Positions 16,801 through 24,459 of a stretch of 64,000 nucleotides of DNA are shown one piece after another (within the stretch, counting starts at the first letter, position 1; every line of letters starts with the position of its first letter). The position numbers and the translations under genes were made by a program. The stretch is from CAJCJE01 sp963818685 (GTDB taxonomy: Bacteria; Actinomycetota; Actinomycetes; Mycobacteriales; Pseudonocardiaceae), in NCBI GenBank assembly GCA_963818685.1, contig CAWFTJ010000003.1:496001-560000 (forward strand), read 5' to 3'. Below the pieces are notes generated by a model. It did not search any database. It saw nothing but the letters and a program-made list of their open reading frames with translations, and was not told where the DNA came from.

Positions 16801-18563
16801 GGCGCTCCGCCATCAAGCAGATCGCCAGCGGCCGGTTCGGCGTCACCAGCGAGTACCTGGTCAACGCGACCGACCTACAGATCAAGATGGCGCAGGGCGC
16901 CAAGCCCGGCGAGGGCGGCCAGCTCCCGCCGTTCAAGGTGTACCCGTGGATCGCCCGCACCCGGCACTCCACCCCCGGCGTCGGCCTGATCTCCCCGCCA
17001 CCGCACCACGACATCTACTCGATCGAGGACCTCGCCCAGCTGATCCACGACCTGAAGAACGCCAACGAGCAGGCGCGCATCCACGTCAAGCTGGTCAGCG
17101 AACTCGGCGTAGGCACGGTCGCCGCCGGCGTTGCCAAGGCACATGCGGACGTGGTGCTCATCTCCGGACACGACGGCGGCACCGGCGCGTCCCCGATGAA
17201 CTCGCTCAAGCACGCCGGCACGCCATGGGAGATCGGCCTCGCGGAAACCCAGCAGACGTTGCTGCTCAACGGTTTGCGCGACCGGATCACCGTGCAGGTC
17301 GACGGCGGCATGCGCACCGGACGGGACGTGGTCGTCGCCGCGCTGCTCGGCGCTGAGGAGTACGGTTTCGCGACCGCGCCGCTGATCGTGGCCGGCTGCG
17401 TGATGATGCGCGTGTGCCACCTTGACACCTGTCCGGTCGGCGTCGCGACGCAGAACCCGTTGCTGCGCAAGCGGTACACCGGCAAGCCCGAGTTCGTGGA
17501 GAACTTCTTCCGGTTCGTGGCCAAGGAAGTCCGCGAGATCCTCGCCGAACTCGGCTTCCGCACCCTCGATGACGCCATCGGCCACGCCGAGGCACTGGAC
17601 GTGAACGAGGCCGTCGAACACTGGAAGGCCAAGGGCCTCGACCTCGCCCCGGTGTTCCAGGTGCCGACCCCGCAGGAGTCCTACGCCAGCGCCAAGCGCC
17701 GGGTCCGCGAGCAGAACCACGGCCTGGAACTGGCCCTGGACCGCACGCTCATCCAACTCGCCGAGGCGGCCCTTGAGGACGCGCACCCGCTGCGCCTTGA
17801 ACTGCCGGTGCGCAACGTCAACCGCACCGTCGGCACCCTGCTCGGCGCCGAGGTCACCCGCCGCTACGGTGGCGAGGGCCTGCCGGAGGACACCATCCAC
17901 GTGACCCTGACCGGCTCGGCGGGCCAGTCGCTCGGCGCGTTCCTGCCGCGCGGCATCACCCTGGACATGGTCGGCGACGCCAACGACTACGTGGGCAAGG
18001 GCCTCTCCGGCGGCCGGATCATCGTCCGGCCGCACCCCGAGTCGATCTTCGCGTCCGAACAGCAGGTCATCGCGGGCAACGTGATCGGCTACGGCGCCAC
18101 CGGCGGCGAACTGTTCCTGCGCGGCCGGGTCGGCGAGCGGTTCTGCGTGCGCAACTCCGGTGCGCTCGCGGTCTGCGAGGGCGTCGGCGACCACGCGTTC
18201 GAGTACATGACCGGCGGTGCGGCCGTCGTACTCGGCCCGACCGGGCGCAACGTCGCGGCCGGCATGTCCGGCGGGGTCGGCTACGTGCTCGACCTCGACC
18301 CGGCACTGGTCAACCAGGAAATGGTCGACCTGCAACGACTCACCCACGACGATCTGCGCTGGCTGCGCGAGGTCGTCGCGCGGCACCAGGAGTACACCGA
18401 CTCGACCGTGGCCGCCTCCCTGCTCGGGGACTGGCCGCGCCGCTCGGCCGGGTTCACCAAGGTGATGCCGCGCGACTTCCAGCGGGTGCTCGAAGCCGAG
18501 CGCCGCGCCCGCGCGCAGGGCCGCGACGTCGACGAGGCGATCATGGAGGCATCCCGTGGCTGA
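13899..18563 (+). CDS. gltB: Glutamate synthase (NADPH) large subunit GltB
   Basis: Transfers the amide nitrogen of glutamine to 2-oxoglutarate; with GltD it is the GOGAT half of ammonium assimilation. The 1554 residues include a class II amidotransferase domain with Cys58 as the expected N-terminal nucleophile after removal of a 57-residue leader (RDACGVAMVAD), the central and FMN domains (SYGSISAEAHETLA, VKLVSELGVGTVAAG, GHDGGTGASP), a 3Fe-4S site (CVMMRVCHLDTC) and the C-terminal beta-helix. GTG at 13899 has a perfect AGGAGGT seven bases upstream. It overlaps gltD by eight bases. Confidence 0.97.
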   Translation: MPSPTPASAQGPTTGEAAVFLPTPSRGPAPAGTSANQLFSALPRRQGLYDPSTERDACGVAMVADIRGRRSHGIVADALTALANLEHRGAAGAEPTSGDGAGILVQLPDALLRETVDFELPEPDEHGEHRYAAGIAFLPADAAARTKAMDLIGRIAEEENLRVLGWREVPIAVDEAGVGPTARSVMPHFAMLFVTGNGESGIALDRLTFVLRKRAERESVGAGCGTYFPSLSARTLVYKGMLTTGQLPAFFTDLTDSRLVSAIALVHSRFSTNTFPSWPLAHPYRYVAHNGEINTIRGNRNRMRAREAQLASSLIPGDLTRIFPIVDGEASDSASFDEVLELLHLGGRSLPHAVMMMIPEAWENHTTMDSRRRAFYQFHASLMEPWDGPACVTFTDGTVLGAVLDRNGLRPARWWRTADDRVVLASESGVLDVPPDQVVAKGRLQPGRMFLVDTEAGRIVSDDEIKGELANQQPYDQWLHAGLLHLDDLPEREHVVQTHESVQRRQLTFGYTEEELRILLTPMAEKGAEPTGSMGSDTPPAVLSQRSRLLYDYFKQNFAQVTNPPLDAIREEIVTSMARIMGPEQNLLEPGPASCRHIQLRYPVIDNDELAKLIHVNDDGDLPGFSCSVISGLYEVDGGGEALASAVERVRREASEAIAAGARTLVLSDRDSDHRLAPIPSLLLVSSVHHHLVRTKDRMRAALVVETGDAREVHHIALLLGYGAAAVNPYLAFETIEDLVAHGTITNIEPRVAVRNYVQALVKGVLKIMSKMGISTVGAYTAAQVFESLGLSQSMLDEYFTGTHSKLGGVGLDVIAEEAAQRHHRAYPENPTDRVYQRLDVGGEYAYRREGELHLFSPETVFLLQHATKTKQEHVYRQYTDEVERLARKGGELRGLFSFRTNGRAPVPIDEVEPIESILARFNTGAMSYGSISAEAHETLAIAMNRINARSNTGEGGEETDRLYDPERRSAIKQIASGRFGVTSEYLVNATDLQIKMAQGAKPGEGGQLPPFKVYPWIARTRHSTPGVGLISPPPHHDIYSIEDLAQLIHDLKNANEQARIHVKLVSELGVGTVAAGVAKAHADVVLISGHDGGTGASPMNSLKHAGTPWEIGLAETQQTLLLNGLRDRITVQVDGGMRTGRDVVVAALLGAEEYGFATAPLIVAGCVMMRVCHLDTCPVGVATQNPLLRKRYTGKPEFVENFFRFVAKEVREILAELGFRTLDDAIGHAEALDVNEAVEHWKAKGLDLAPVFQVPTPQESYASAKRRVREQNHGLELALDRTLIQLAEAALEDAHPLRLELPVRNVNRTVGTLLGAEVTRRYGGEGLPEDTIHVTLTGSAGQSLGAFLPRGITLDMVGDANDYVGKGLSGGRIIVRPHPESIFASEQQVIAGNVIGYGATGGELFLRGRVGERFCVRNSGALAVCEGVGDHAFEYMTGGAAVVLGPTGRNVAAGMSGGVGYVLDLDPALVNQEMVDLQRLTHDDLRWLREVVARHQEYTDSTVAASLLGDWPRRSAGFTKVMPRDFQRVLEAERRARAQGRDVDEAIMEASRG

Positions 18564-20076
18564 CCCGAACGGCTTTCTCAAGCACGCTCGCGCCGACCAC
18601 CCGAAGCGACCGATCACCGATCGGCTCGCCGACTGGCGCGAGGTCTACCGCGACCTGGACAGCCACGAACGGCGCACCCAGGTCAGCACCCAGGCGGCCC
18701 GCTGCATGGACTGCGGCATCCCGTTCTGCCACTCCGGCTCGGCAGGCTGCCCGCTTGGCAACCTGATTCCGGAGTGGAACGACTTCGTCCGGCGCGGCGA
18801 CTGGTCGCAGGCCAGCGATCGGCTGCACGCCACGAACAACTTCCCCGAGTTCACCGGACGCCTCTGCCCGGCCCCGTGCGAGGCAGCGTGCGTGCTCGCC
18901 ATCTCGCCCGACGCGGGCGGCGCGGTCGCGATCAAGCGGGTCGAGCAGGCCATCGCCGACGTCGCCTGGGACAGCGGCGGGGTGCAGGCGTGGCCGTCCA
19001 CCGTGGCCTCCGGCAAGAAGGTCGCGGTCGTCGGCTCCGGGCCGGCCGGCCTCGCCGCAGCCCAGCAGCTCACCCGCGCAGGCCACGCGGTCACCGTGTA
19101 CGAACGTGACGACCGGCTCGGCGGCCTGCTCCGCTACGGCATCCCCGAGTTCAAGATGGAGAAGTCCGTCCTGGACCGGCGCCTCGCCCAGTTGAGGGAA
19201 GAAGGCACCAGGTTCGTCACCGGCTGTGAGGTCGGCGGTGGCAAGCCCGGCGACCTGAGCGTCGAGCAGCTGCGCGAACAGTACGACGCGGTGATTCTCG
19301 CGGTCGGGGCACTGGAGGGCCGGGACGCGCAGGACATTCCCGGCCGCCACCTCAAGGGTGTGCACCTGGCCATGGAGCACCTGGTCCCGGCCAACCGCGC
19401 CTGCGAGGGCGACGGGCCGAGCCCGATCGACGCCAAGGGCAAGCACGTGCTGATCATCGGCGGCGGTGACACCGGCGCCGACTGCTACGGCACCGCCACC
19501 CGCCAGGGCGCACTGTCCGTCACCCAGCTCGACCAGTACCCGGAACCGCCCAAGGTCCGCGACGACGACCGCTCGCCGTGGCCGACCTGGCCGCACATCC
19601 TGCGCACCTACCCCGCGCACGAGGAAGCCGGCACCCGCGAGTTCGGCCTCGCCGTGCAGCGCTTCACCGGCGACGAGGACGGCCACGTCCGCTCGGTCGA
19701 GCTGCGCGAGGTCCGGGTGCACAAGGACAAGAAGACCGGCGTCCGCGAGGTCGTCCCGATCTCCGACGAGGTCCGGGTGATCCCGGCCGACCTGGTGCTG
19801 CTGGCCATCGGTTTCGCAGGCGTCGAGGACATGCCGCTGCTGGCCGGTCTCGGCCTGAACCGCAACAAGCGCGGCGCCATCAGCTGCGGCTCGGACTGGC
19901 AGACCGACGTGCCCGGCGTCTACGTCTGCGGCGACGCGCACCGCGGCGCGTCCCTCGTGGTCTGGGCGATCGCCGAGGGCCGCTCGGTGGCCAACGCTGT
20001 CGACAAGGCCCTCACCGGCCACTCCGACCTGCCCGCCCCGGTCGTCCCGCACCTGCTCCCGCTCGCGGTCGCCTGA
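18556..20076 (+). CDS. gltD: Glutamate synthase (NADPH) small subunit GltD
   Basis: Supplies electrons from NADPH through FAD and 4Fe-4S clusters to GltB. The 506 residues start with a cysteine-rich region (RCMDCGIPFCHSG, CPLGN, CPAPCEAACV) that carries the clusters, followed by the FAD loop VVGSGPAGLAAAQQL and the NADPH loop IIGGGDTGADC, and end with GVYVCGDAHRGASLVVWAI. GTG at 18556 has GGAGG seven bases upstream inside gltB, an eight-base overlap that keeps the subunits coupled. A strong terminator follows. Confidence 0.97.
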   Translation: MADPNGFLKHARADHPKRPITDRLADWREVYRDLDSHERRTQVSTQAARCMDCGIPFCHSGSAGCPLGNLIPEWNDFVRRGDWSQASDRLHATNNFPEFTGRLCPAPCEAACVLAISPDAGGAVAIKRVEQAIADVAWDSGGVQAWPSTVASGKKVAVVGSGPAGLAAAQQLTRAGHAVTVYERDDRLGGLLRYGIPEFKMEKSVLDRRLAQLREEGTRFVTGCEVGGGKPGDLSVEQLREQYDAVILAVGALEGRDAQDIPGRHLKGVHLAMEHLVPANRACEGDGPSPIDAKGKHVLIIGGGDTGADCYGTATRQGALSVTQLDQYPEPPKVRDDDRSPWPTWPHILRTYPAHEEAGTREFGLAVQRFTGDEDGHVRSVELREVRVHKDKKTGVREVVPISDEVRVIPADLVLLAIGFAGVEDMPLLAGLGLNRNKRGAISCGSDWQTDVPGVYVCGDAHRGASLVVWAIAEGRSVANAVDKALTGHSDLPAPVVPHLLPLAVA

Positions 20077-20091
20077 CCCGACGCGCTCGAA

Positions 20092-20129
20092 AAATGCCGG
20101 AACCGTCCAGTCGGAGGGTTCCGGCATTT
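20092..20129 (+). terminator. Rho-independent-type terminator after gltD
   Basis: Thirteen perfectly paired bases, AAATGCCGGAACC (20092-20104) with GGTTCCGGCATTT (20117-20129), enclose a 12-base loop; the sequence after it reads CGTTTGTC. It closes the gltBD transcript and marks the junction with the graspetide remnant. Confidence 0.85.
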
Positions 20130-20135
20130 CGTTTG

Positions 20136-20273
20136 TCAGGCGAGCCTGCGCGCTCCACGCGGACACGCTATGAATCGAACAGTTCGGGGCAGTATGGCTG
20201 GCTGGAGGCCCAGACCGGGGCGCCGATCACAGCGGCCCTTGCCGACCTGCTCACCGAGGGAGCCAGCGCGTGA
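20136..20273 (+). pseudogene. C-terminal remnant of an ATP-grasp ribosomal peptide maturase
   Basis: The frame ending in TGA 20271-20273 reads YESNSSGQYGWLEAQTGAPI and then TAALADLLTEGASA. This matches the last 35 or so residues of ATP-grasp peptide maturases, which end with an E-x-N-x-x-GQ-[YW]-x-W-[LI]-E segment contributing to the metal site and an ALADLL helix. The roughly 270 residues that should precede it are missing: the gltD terminator lies only six bases before this frame. It overlaps the following methyltransferase gene as GTGA, the usual arrangement for this pair. I infer a deletion that removed the precursor and most of the maturase. Confidence 0.6.
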
Positions 20274-21436
20274 CGACCTGCGCGATCGACCAGATCGACT
20301 GGCAGCCGTACGCGCGCCGCTTGGCCGACGAGCTGGCACGGGGCGGCAAGCTCACCAGCCCGGAATGGCGGGCAGCGGTCAGCGCGGTTCCTCGCCATCA
20401 TCTCGTGCCCACCTACTACCAACACGTCCAGGGCAGCTGGCAGCTGGTCGAGTCCGCCAGCCCGGAAGGGCTGGCTGCGGTCTACGCAAACAGGGTGCTG
20501 CTCACTGCCGTAACCACGACCGACAGGGGCACGGTGATCCGGTCCTCGGCCACCCAGCCGGGACTGATGACTCGCATGCTGGAAGCCCTCAATATCCGCA
20601 ATGGACAACGGGTGCTGGAAATCGGCACCGGCACCGGCTACAACGCGGCGCTGCTGAGTCATCGGCTCGGCGACCAGCACGTATTCTCCATTGACATCGA
20701 ACCAGACCTGCTTGGCCTTGCCCGGGATCGATTGGCGGAACTGGGCTACCGCCCGACGCTGGTGGCGGGCGACGGCGCCGCGGGACTGCCCGATCATGCG
20801 CCGTTCGACGCGATCATCGCCACCTGCGCCGTCCCGGCCGTACCGTGGGCGTGGATTGACCAAACCCGGCCGGGCGGGGTGATCCTCACCGACCTGAAGA
20901 CCGCAGTCGGCGCGGGCAGCCTCGTGCGCCTCACCCGCGTCGGCGCTGACCGGGCGGAGGGCCGGTTCGACCCTGTTTACGCCGCGTTTATGGACCTGCG
21001 CCACCAGCCCGGCGCCTCAACGCACGCCGGCCATACCCGCCGCGATCGCGACAAGGCCGAGGTCCGCACCACCAGCCTGGGCCCACGCACCCCGTGGGAG
21101 AACCTGTTGGTGTGGTTTCTCGCCTCGTTCGATCTCGGCCCTGGCATTGAACATGGCTACACCGGTGCCGACGCCATTCGACCACCCACCGCGTCCTGGA
21201 TCGTTACCGCCGACGGCTCCTGGGCCGAGGTCACCCTCGCCGACGAGAACAGCCTGCACCGCGTCGCCGAAGGCGGCCCGCGTCGACTGTGGTCCGTTCT
21301 CGAACGCGCCCAGCAAACCTGGACCGACCTTGGTCGGCCAGGATGGGATCGCTTCGGGCTGACCGTCACCCCCGATGCCCAAGCCGTTTGGCTGGACCGC
21401 CCGGACAGCGGTCTCACCTGGCCGCTACGTGGGTGA
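20270..21436 (+). CDS. PCMT-like methyltransferase of the ATP-grasp peptide maturase (graspetide) system
   Basis: A 388-residue SAM-dependent methyltransferase related to protein-L-isoaspartate methyltransferases. The N-terminal part (VPRHHLVPTYYQHVQGSW, ATQPGLMTRMLEALN) and SAM loop VLEIGTGTGYNAALL match the group that accompanies ATP-grasp peptide maturases, where the enzyme methylates an aspartate of the cross-linked peptide. An extra C-terminal region of about 170 residues is also typical of that group. GTG at 20270 overlaps the stop of the maturase remnant and has GAGGGAG upstream. Without a maturase or precursor nearby its present role is unclear. Confidence 0.75.
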   Translation: MTTCAIDQIDWQPYARRLADELARGGKLTSPEWRAAVSAVPRHHLVPTYYQHVQGSWQLVESASPEGLAAVYANRVLLTAVTTTDRGTVIRSSATQPGLMTRMLEALNIRNGQRVLEIGTGTGYNAALLSHRLGDQHVFSIDIEPDLLGLARDRLAELGYRPTLVAGDGAAGLPDHAPFDAIIATCAVPAVPWAWIDQTRPGGVILTDLKTAVGAGSLVRLTRVGADRAEGRFDPVYAAFMDLRHQPGASTHAGHTRRDRDKAEVRTTSLGPRTPWENLLVWFLASFDLGPGIEHGYTGADAIRPPTASWIVTADGSWAEVTLADENSLHRVAEGGPRRLWSVLERAQQTWTDLGRPGWDRFGLTVTPDAQAVWLDRPDSGLTWPLRG

Positions 21437-21468
21437 CGCGCGTCATCGGTGTGGTCGGAGGATCGTGG

Positions 21469-21539
21469 AGGCCAGGACCGGATTCGAACCGGCGTAAACC
21501 GCTTTGCAGGCGGGTCCCTAACCACTCGGGCACCTGGCC
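21469..21539 (-). tRNA. tRNA-Cys (GCA)
   Basis: On the minus strand the 71-base sequence folds as a cloverleaf: acceptor GGCCAGG with CCTGGCC, a short D arm, an anticodon loop CTGCAAA giving GCA, and a T arm GCCGG/CCGGT with TTCGAAT. The 3' CCA is not encoded. The anticodon stem has one outer C-T mismatch. An attenuator-like hairpin and a cysteine-rich ORF lie just upstream on the same strand. Confidence 0.95.
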
Positions 21540-21572
21540 GTGAAATATCGAGAAAAGGGCACGGCGAAATAA

Positions 21573-21609
21573 GAAAAGCCGCCGAATTCGGCTTTTCCGA
21601 ACGGCGGCT
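21573..21609 (-). terminator. Attenuator-like alternative hairpins upstream of tRNA-Cys
   Basis: In minus-strand RNA order there are three segments: AGCCGCCG (21609-21602), GAAAAGCCG (21597-21589) and CGGCGGCTTTTC (21584-21573). The third can pair with either the first (8 bp, leaving a TTTTCTTATTTC tail, terminator-like) or the second (9 bp), but not both. The set lies 22 bases after the cysteine-rich ORF and 34 bases before the tRNA-Cys. Confidence 0.55.
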
Positions 21610-21631
21610 CACGCACAGGATCAGATCATGA

Positions 21632-21754
21632 TCACGGCGGTGAGCCCTGGTCAGCGCGGCAACAGCGACAGCAGTGGCAACAGCGGCAACACTGACAGTC
21701 GGGGTACGCGCGACAACATCGCATCCCCTCGTTCGTCAACGCGATCGCCGCCAT
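21632..21754 (-). CDS. Small cysteine-rich ORF, possible leader peptide
   Basis: ATG at 21754 opens a 40-codon frame with 11 cysteines: MAAIALTNEGMRCCRAYPDC followed by QCCRCCHCCRCCRADQGSPP. Seven of the 11 cysteine codons are TGT, the rare choice in this genome. GAAAGG lies eight bases upstream, and TTGACG further up could be a -35 box. Alternative hairpins and then a tRNA-Cys gene follow on the same strand. Cysteine-rich upstream ORFs are known attenuators of cysteine genes in mycobacteria, so a leader peptide is plausible. Against this, the region is a low-complexity repeat on the other strand (CAGCGGCAA units) and could code by chance. Confidence 0.4.
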   Translation of the reverse strand: MAAIALTNEGMRCCRAYPDCQCCRCCHCCRCCRADQGSPP

Positions 21755-22103
21755 GACCGACCCTTTCTCGGATTTCCTACAATCCACTGTGCCTTTGAAT
21801 GTCGAATTCGTCAACCGTGTTCCGCATTCCGGGCGGTCGCGCTCGGTCTGCCTGAGCGCGACCAGCAACCGGATGAACTACGCACACTGCCCGCACCGTC
21901 CTCGGCCGGGCTCGATGGTCACCAGTTCTCGTCGCCGCGCATGACGCTCACCTCCCCGCGCAAGAGGTGGGGTTCGCGGGCGCGCTGACGCAGCGCGCAC
22001 GATCATTGTCGCCCGGTTGGCGGTCGCGCATCGGTTCTGCGCGGTTACCGTGATGGGACAGGTATGAACAGGAGCGGACGCGGCCTGAAAAGGGCGGGAA
22101 CCG
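21755..22103. other. Non-coding gap before the diguanylate cyclase gene
   Basis: No convincing gene on either strand. The left part would hold the promoter of the cysteine-rich ORF (TTGACG on the minus strand near 21812-21817); the right part should hold the promoter of the GGDEF gene, but no clear -35/-10 pair stands out. Confidence 0.4.
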
Positions 22104-23384
22104 GTGGCTGAGACAGCTGGTAGAGCCGTGGCTGGGCTGCGTGGGTGGGAGCTGTGGTCCACCCCTCGCCAGGTGATCGGCTTCGTCCTGGGTGTCGAGG
22201 CCATCGCGGTGGCGCTCACGGCGGCGACCAGCCTGCACCTTTCGGTGTCCGGGCTGGACTGGATCCGCTTCGCCGTGCTGGCCGTCTGCGCGATCGTCCA
22301 CATCGACCTTTCCCGTGGCGTCGACAAGGTCCGGCAGCTCACCTCGGGCGCGGCGCCCTGGCTGGACACCAAGACGGTGTGGTCGTTCGCGGCCGTGATG
22401 ATCTTTCCGGTCACCCTGGCGTGCGCCATGGTGGTACTCACCCACGTCTGGGCGTGGGTCCGCGTATGGCGGGGTCGCCGACCCCTTTATCGCTGGGTGT
22501 TCACCACCGCCTCCGTCGTGATCGCCACTCAGGTGGCCGCCATCGTATTGTCGGCGGGCCCCGGTCCCCATCCAGGTGTACCCACCACGATCGCGTCACT
22601 CACGGTAGTCATCGCTGCGGCCGGGATGCGCTGGTTCATCAACTACTCGCTGGTGATCGCGGCCATCCTGATCTCGTCGCCGAACGCGCGCGCCGCCCAG
22701 GTGTTCCACAACATCGGCGAGCGGATCATCGAGGTCGGCTCGGTCGGCCTCGGCATCGCGGCGGCCGGGATCGTGGTCTACGACCCGGTGCTGATCGTTG
22801 GCATCGTGTTCGGCCTGATCGCCATGCACCGCGCGATTCTGCTGCCGCAGTACCGCAAGGCCGCCTGCACGGACGCCAAGACCGGCCTGCACACCGGCGC
22901 CTGGTGGCACGAGATCGCCGCGCGTGCCCTGGACAAGGCGGTGGCCGCCGAGGCGAACCTGGCCGTGCTCATGCTGGACCTCGACCATCTCAAACAGGTC
23001 AATGACAAACACGGCCACCTCGCAGGCGATGCCGTGTTGCAGCAGGTCGCGCGGAACGTGACCGAGGAGGTCGGTGGCGGCGGCATCGAATTCGGCCGCT
23101 GGGGCGGTGACGAATTCGTCGCGGTGATCCCGGACGCGGGCCCGAGCACGGTGGTCGCGATCGCCGAACGGCTGCGCCGGTGCATCAACTCGTTGGCGAT
23201 CGACGTGGTGACCAATGACGGCCCGGCGACGGTGTCGAACCTGACGGTCTCCATTGGTATCTCGGCATATCCGAGTTCGGGCGCGCAGAGCATGGACGGT
23301 CTGCTTCTTGCGGCCGATGCAGCCCTCTATCGGGCCAAGACACAGGGCCGTGACCAGATATGTGTCGCGCCCGTGCCGGCATGA
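22104..23384 (+). CDS. Diguanylate cyclase, membrane-anchored GGDEF protein
   Basis: Makes the second messenger c-di-GMP from two GTP, which controls development in actinomycetes. The 426 residues have an N-terminal membrane domain of about six hydrophobic helices (roughly residues 20-240) and a C-terminal GGDEF domain with the intact motif FGRWGGDEFVAV (GGDEF 334-338) and VLMLDLDHLKQVNDKHGH. The RxxD product-inhibition site expected five residues before GGDEF is absent, so feedback may be weak. GTG at 22104 has AGGGCGGG upstream. It has no EAL domain. Confidence 0.9.
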   Translation: MAETAGRAVAGLRGWELWSTPRQVIGFVLGVEAIAVALTAATSLHLSVSGLDWIRFAVLAVCAIVHIDLSRGVDKVRQLTSGAAPWLDTKTVWSFAAVMIFPVTLACAMVVLTHVWAWVRVWRGRRPLYRWVFTTASVVIATQVAAIVLSAGPGPHPGVPTTIASLTVVIAAAGMRWFINYSLVIAAILISSPNARAAQVFHNIGERIIEVGSVGLGIAAAGIVVYDPVLIVGIVFGLIAMHRAILLPQYRKAACTDAKTGLHTGAWWHEIAARALDKAVAAEANLAVLMLDLDHLKQVNDKHGHLAGDAVLQQVARNVTEEVGGGGIEFGRWGGDEFVAVIPDAGPSTVVAIAERLRRCINSLAIDVVTNDGPATVSNLTVSIGISAYPSSGAQSMDGLLLAADAALYRAKTQGRDQICVAPVPA

Positions 23385-23402
23385 GAAGTCAGGAGATGTT
23401 AA

Positions 23403-23419
23403 GCTGAGGAATCCTCAGC
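23403..23419 (+). terminator. Short hairpin after the GGDEF gene
   Basis: GCTGAGG (23403-23409) and CCTCAGC (23413-23419) pair around AAT, 18 bases after the stop. No T-run follows, so it is a possible rather than certain terminator. Confidence 0.4.
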
Positions 23420-23577
23420 GAAAGAATCGGGCCGAAGATTTCGGTTTCCGCAAGGAAAATCGGTTTTCTTTTCGGGCCCTATCGAGCGAATTTCGGTGCG
23501 ATTTCCCGGGAAACCTCTGGACTTGTCGGGCGGGCGTTCTATTCTCTGCCGCGCGAAGATGATCAGGAGGTCCCGCA

Positions 23578-24450
23578 ATGATCGACGGACGGTCGACCGT
23601 GCGCAGCCGGGAGTTGGGCAACGCCCTGCGACTGGCCATGGAGCGCAACAACTTCAGCGGCAAACGCCTCGCCGAACTGCTCGGGTGGTCGGAATCCCGG
23701 GTGTCCCGGTTCCTCACCGGCCGACTCGGCGCGACCGAGGTCGAAGTGTCCGCCATGCTCGCGTTGCTCGGCGTCGTCGGGGAACAACGCGAGCAACTGC
23801 TCCGGCTGACCAGGGAGCAGAACGTGCTGGGCTGGTCGCCGACGGCACAGTCAAGGGCGCTCGGCGAGCACCTGCGCAAGGCGACGCGCATCACGGACTT
23901 CCACGCGGCGTTCGTGCCGTACCTGTTGCAGACCGAGCACTATGCCCGCGCGGTGGTCTCGCGGATGGTCAACGTGCCGTTCGACAGCATCGAGCGGCAC
24001 GTTGCCGAGCGCGTCGCCGACCAGGTGGTGTTCGGCCGCAGCCAACCGCCCCAGTGCGCCTTCTACATCCACGAACTCGCGCTGCACCTGCCGATCGGCA
24101 GCTACGAGGTGATGTCCGAGCAGTTGCACCACCTGCTGCGGATGGCCGTCCGCTCCTACGTCAACATCAGGATCATCCCGGCGGCTGTCGGGGCGCACGC
24201 CGGCCTGGCGGGTTCCTGCACGTTGATGGAGTTCGCCGAGTTCGAGCCGGTGGTGTTCCTCGACGAGGAGATCGGCGGCCACTTCAGGGAGGAACCGGAC
24301 GAGATCGCGGCCTACCAGAAGGTGTTCGCCGCCATCTCGGCCGTCTCGCTCGACCAGTCCACGTCCAAGGACGTCATCGCCGCGCTCGCGGAGGACCACT
24401 ACGACGCGCACAAGGACGAGCAGGAGGTGCTGGACGAGGACGACGAATGA
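23578..24450 (+). CDS. XRE-type HTH regulator with DUF5753 domain
   Basis: A 290-residue regulator of a family greatly expanded in filamentous actinomycetes. The N-terminal helix-turn-helix (GKRLAELLGWSESRVSRFLT, residues 28-47) is followed by the DUF5753 domain (FHAAFVPYLLQTEHYARAVV; IRIIPAAVGAHAGLAGSCTL) and a very acidic tail. These proteins usually pair with a small DUF397 protein, but none follows here: the next gene is convergent and unrelated. ATG at 23578 has AGGAGG seven bases upstream. Confidence 0.87.
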   Translation: MIDGRSTVRSRELGNALRLAMERNNFSGKRLAELLGWSESRVSRFLTGRLGATEVEVSAMLALLGVVGEQREQLLRLTREQNVLGWSPTAQSRALGEHLRKATRITDFHAAFVPYLLQTEHYARAVVSRMVNVPFDSIERHVAERVADQVVFGRSQPPQCAFYIHELALHLPIGSYEVMSEQLHHLLRMAVRSYVNIRIIPAAVGAHAGLAGSCTLMEFAEFEPVVFLDEEIGGHFREEPDEIAAYQKVFAAISAVSLDQSTSKDVIAALAEDHYDAHKDEQEVLDEDDE

Positions 24451-24459
24451 GCGTGGAGT

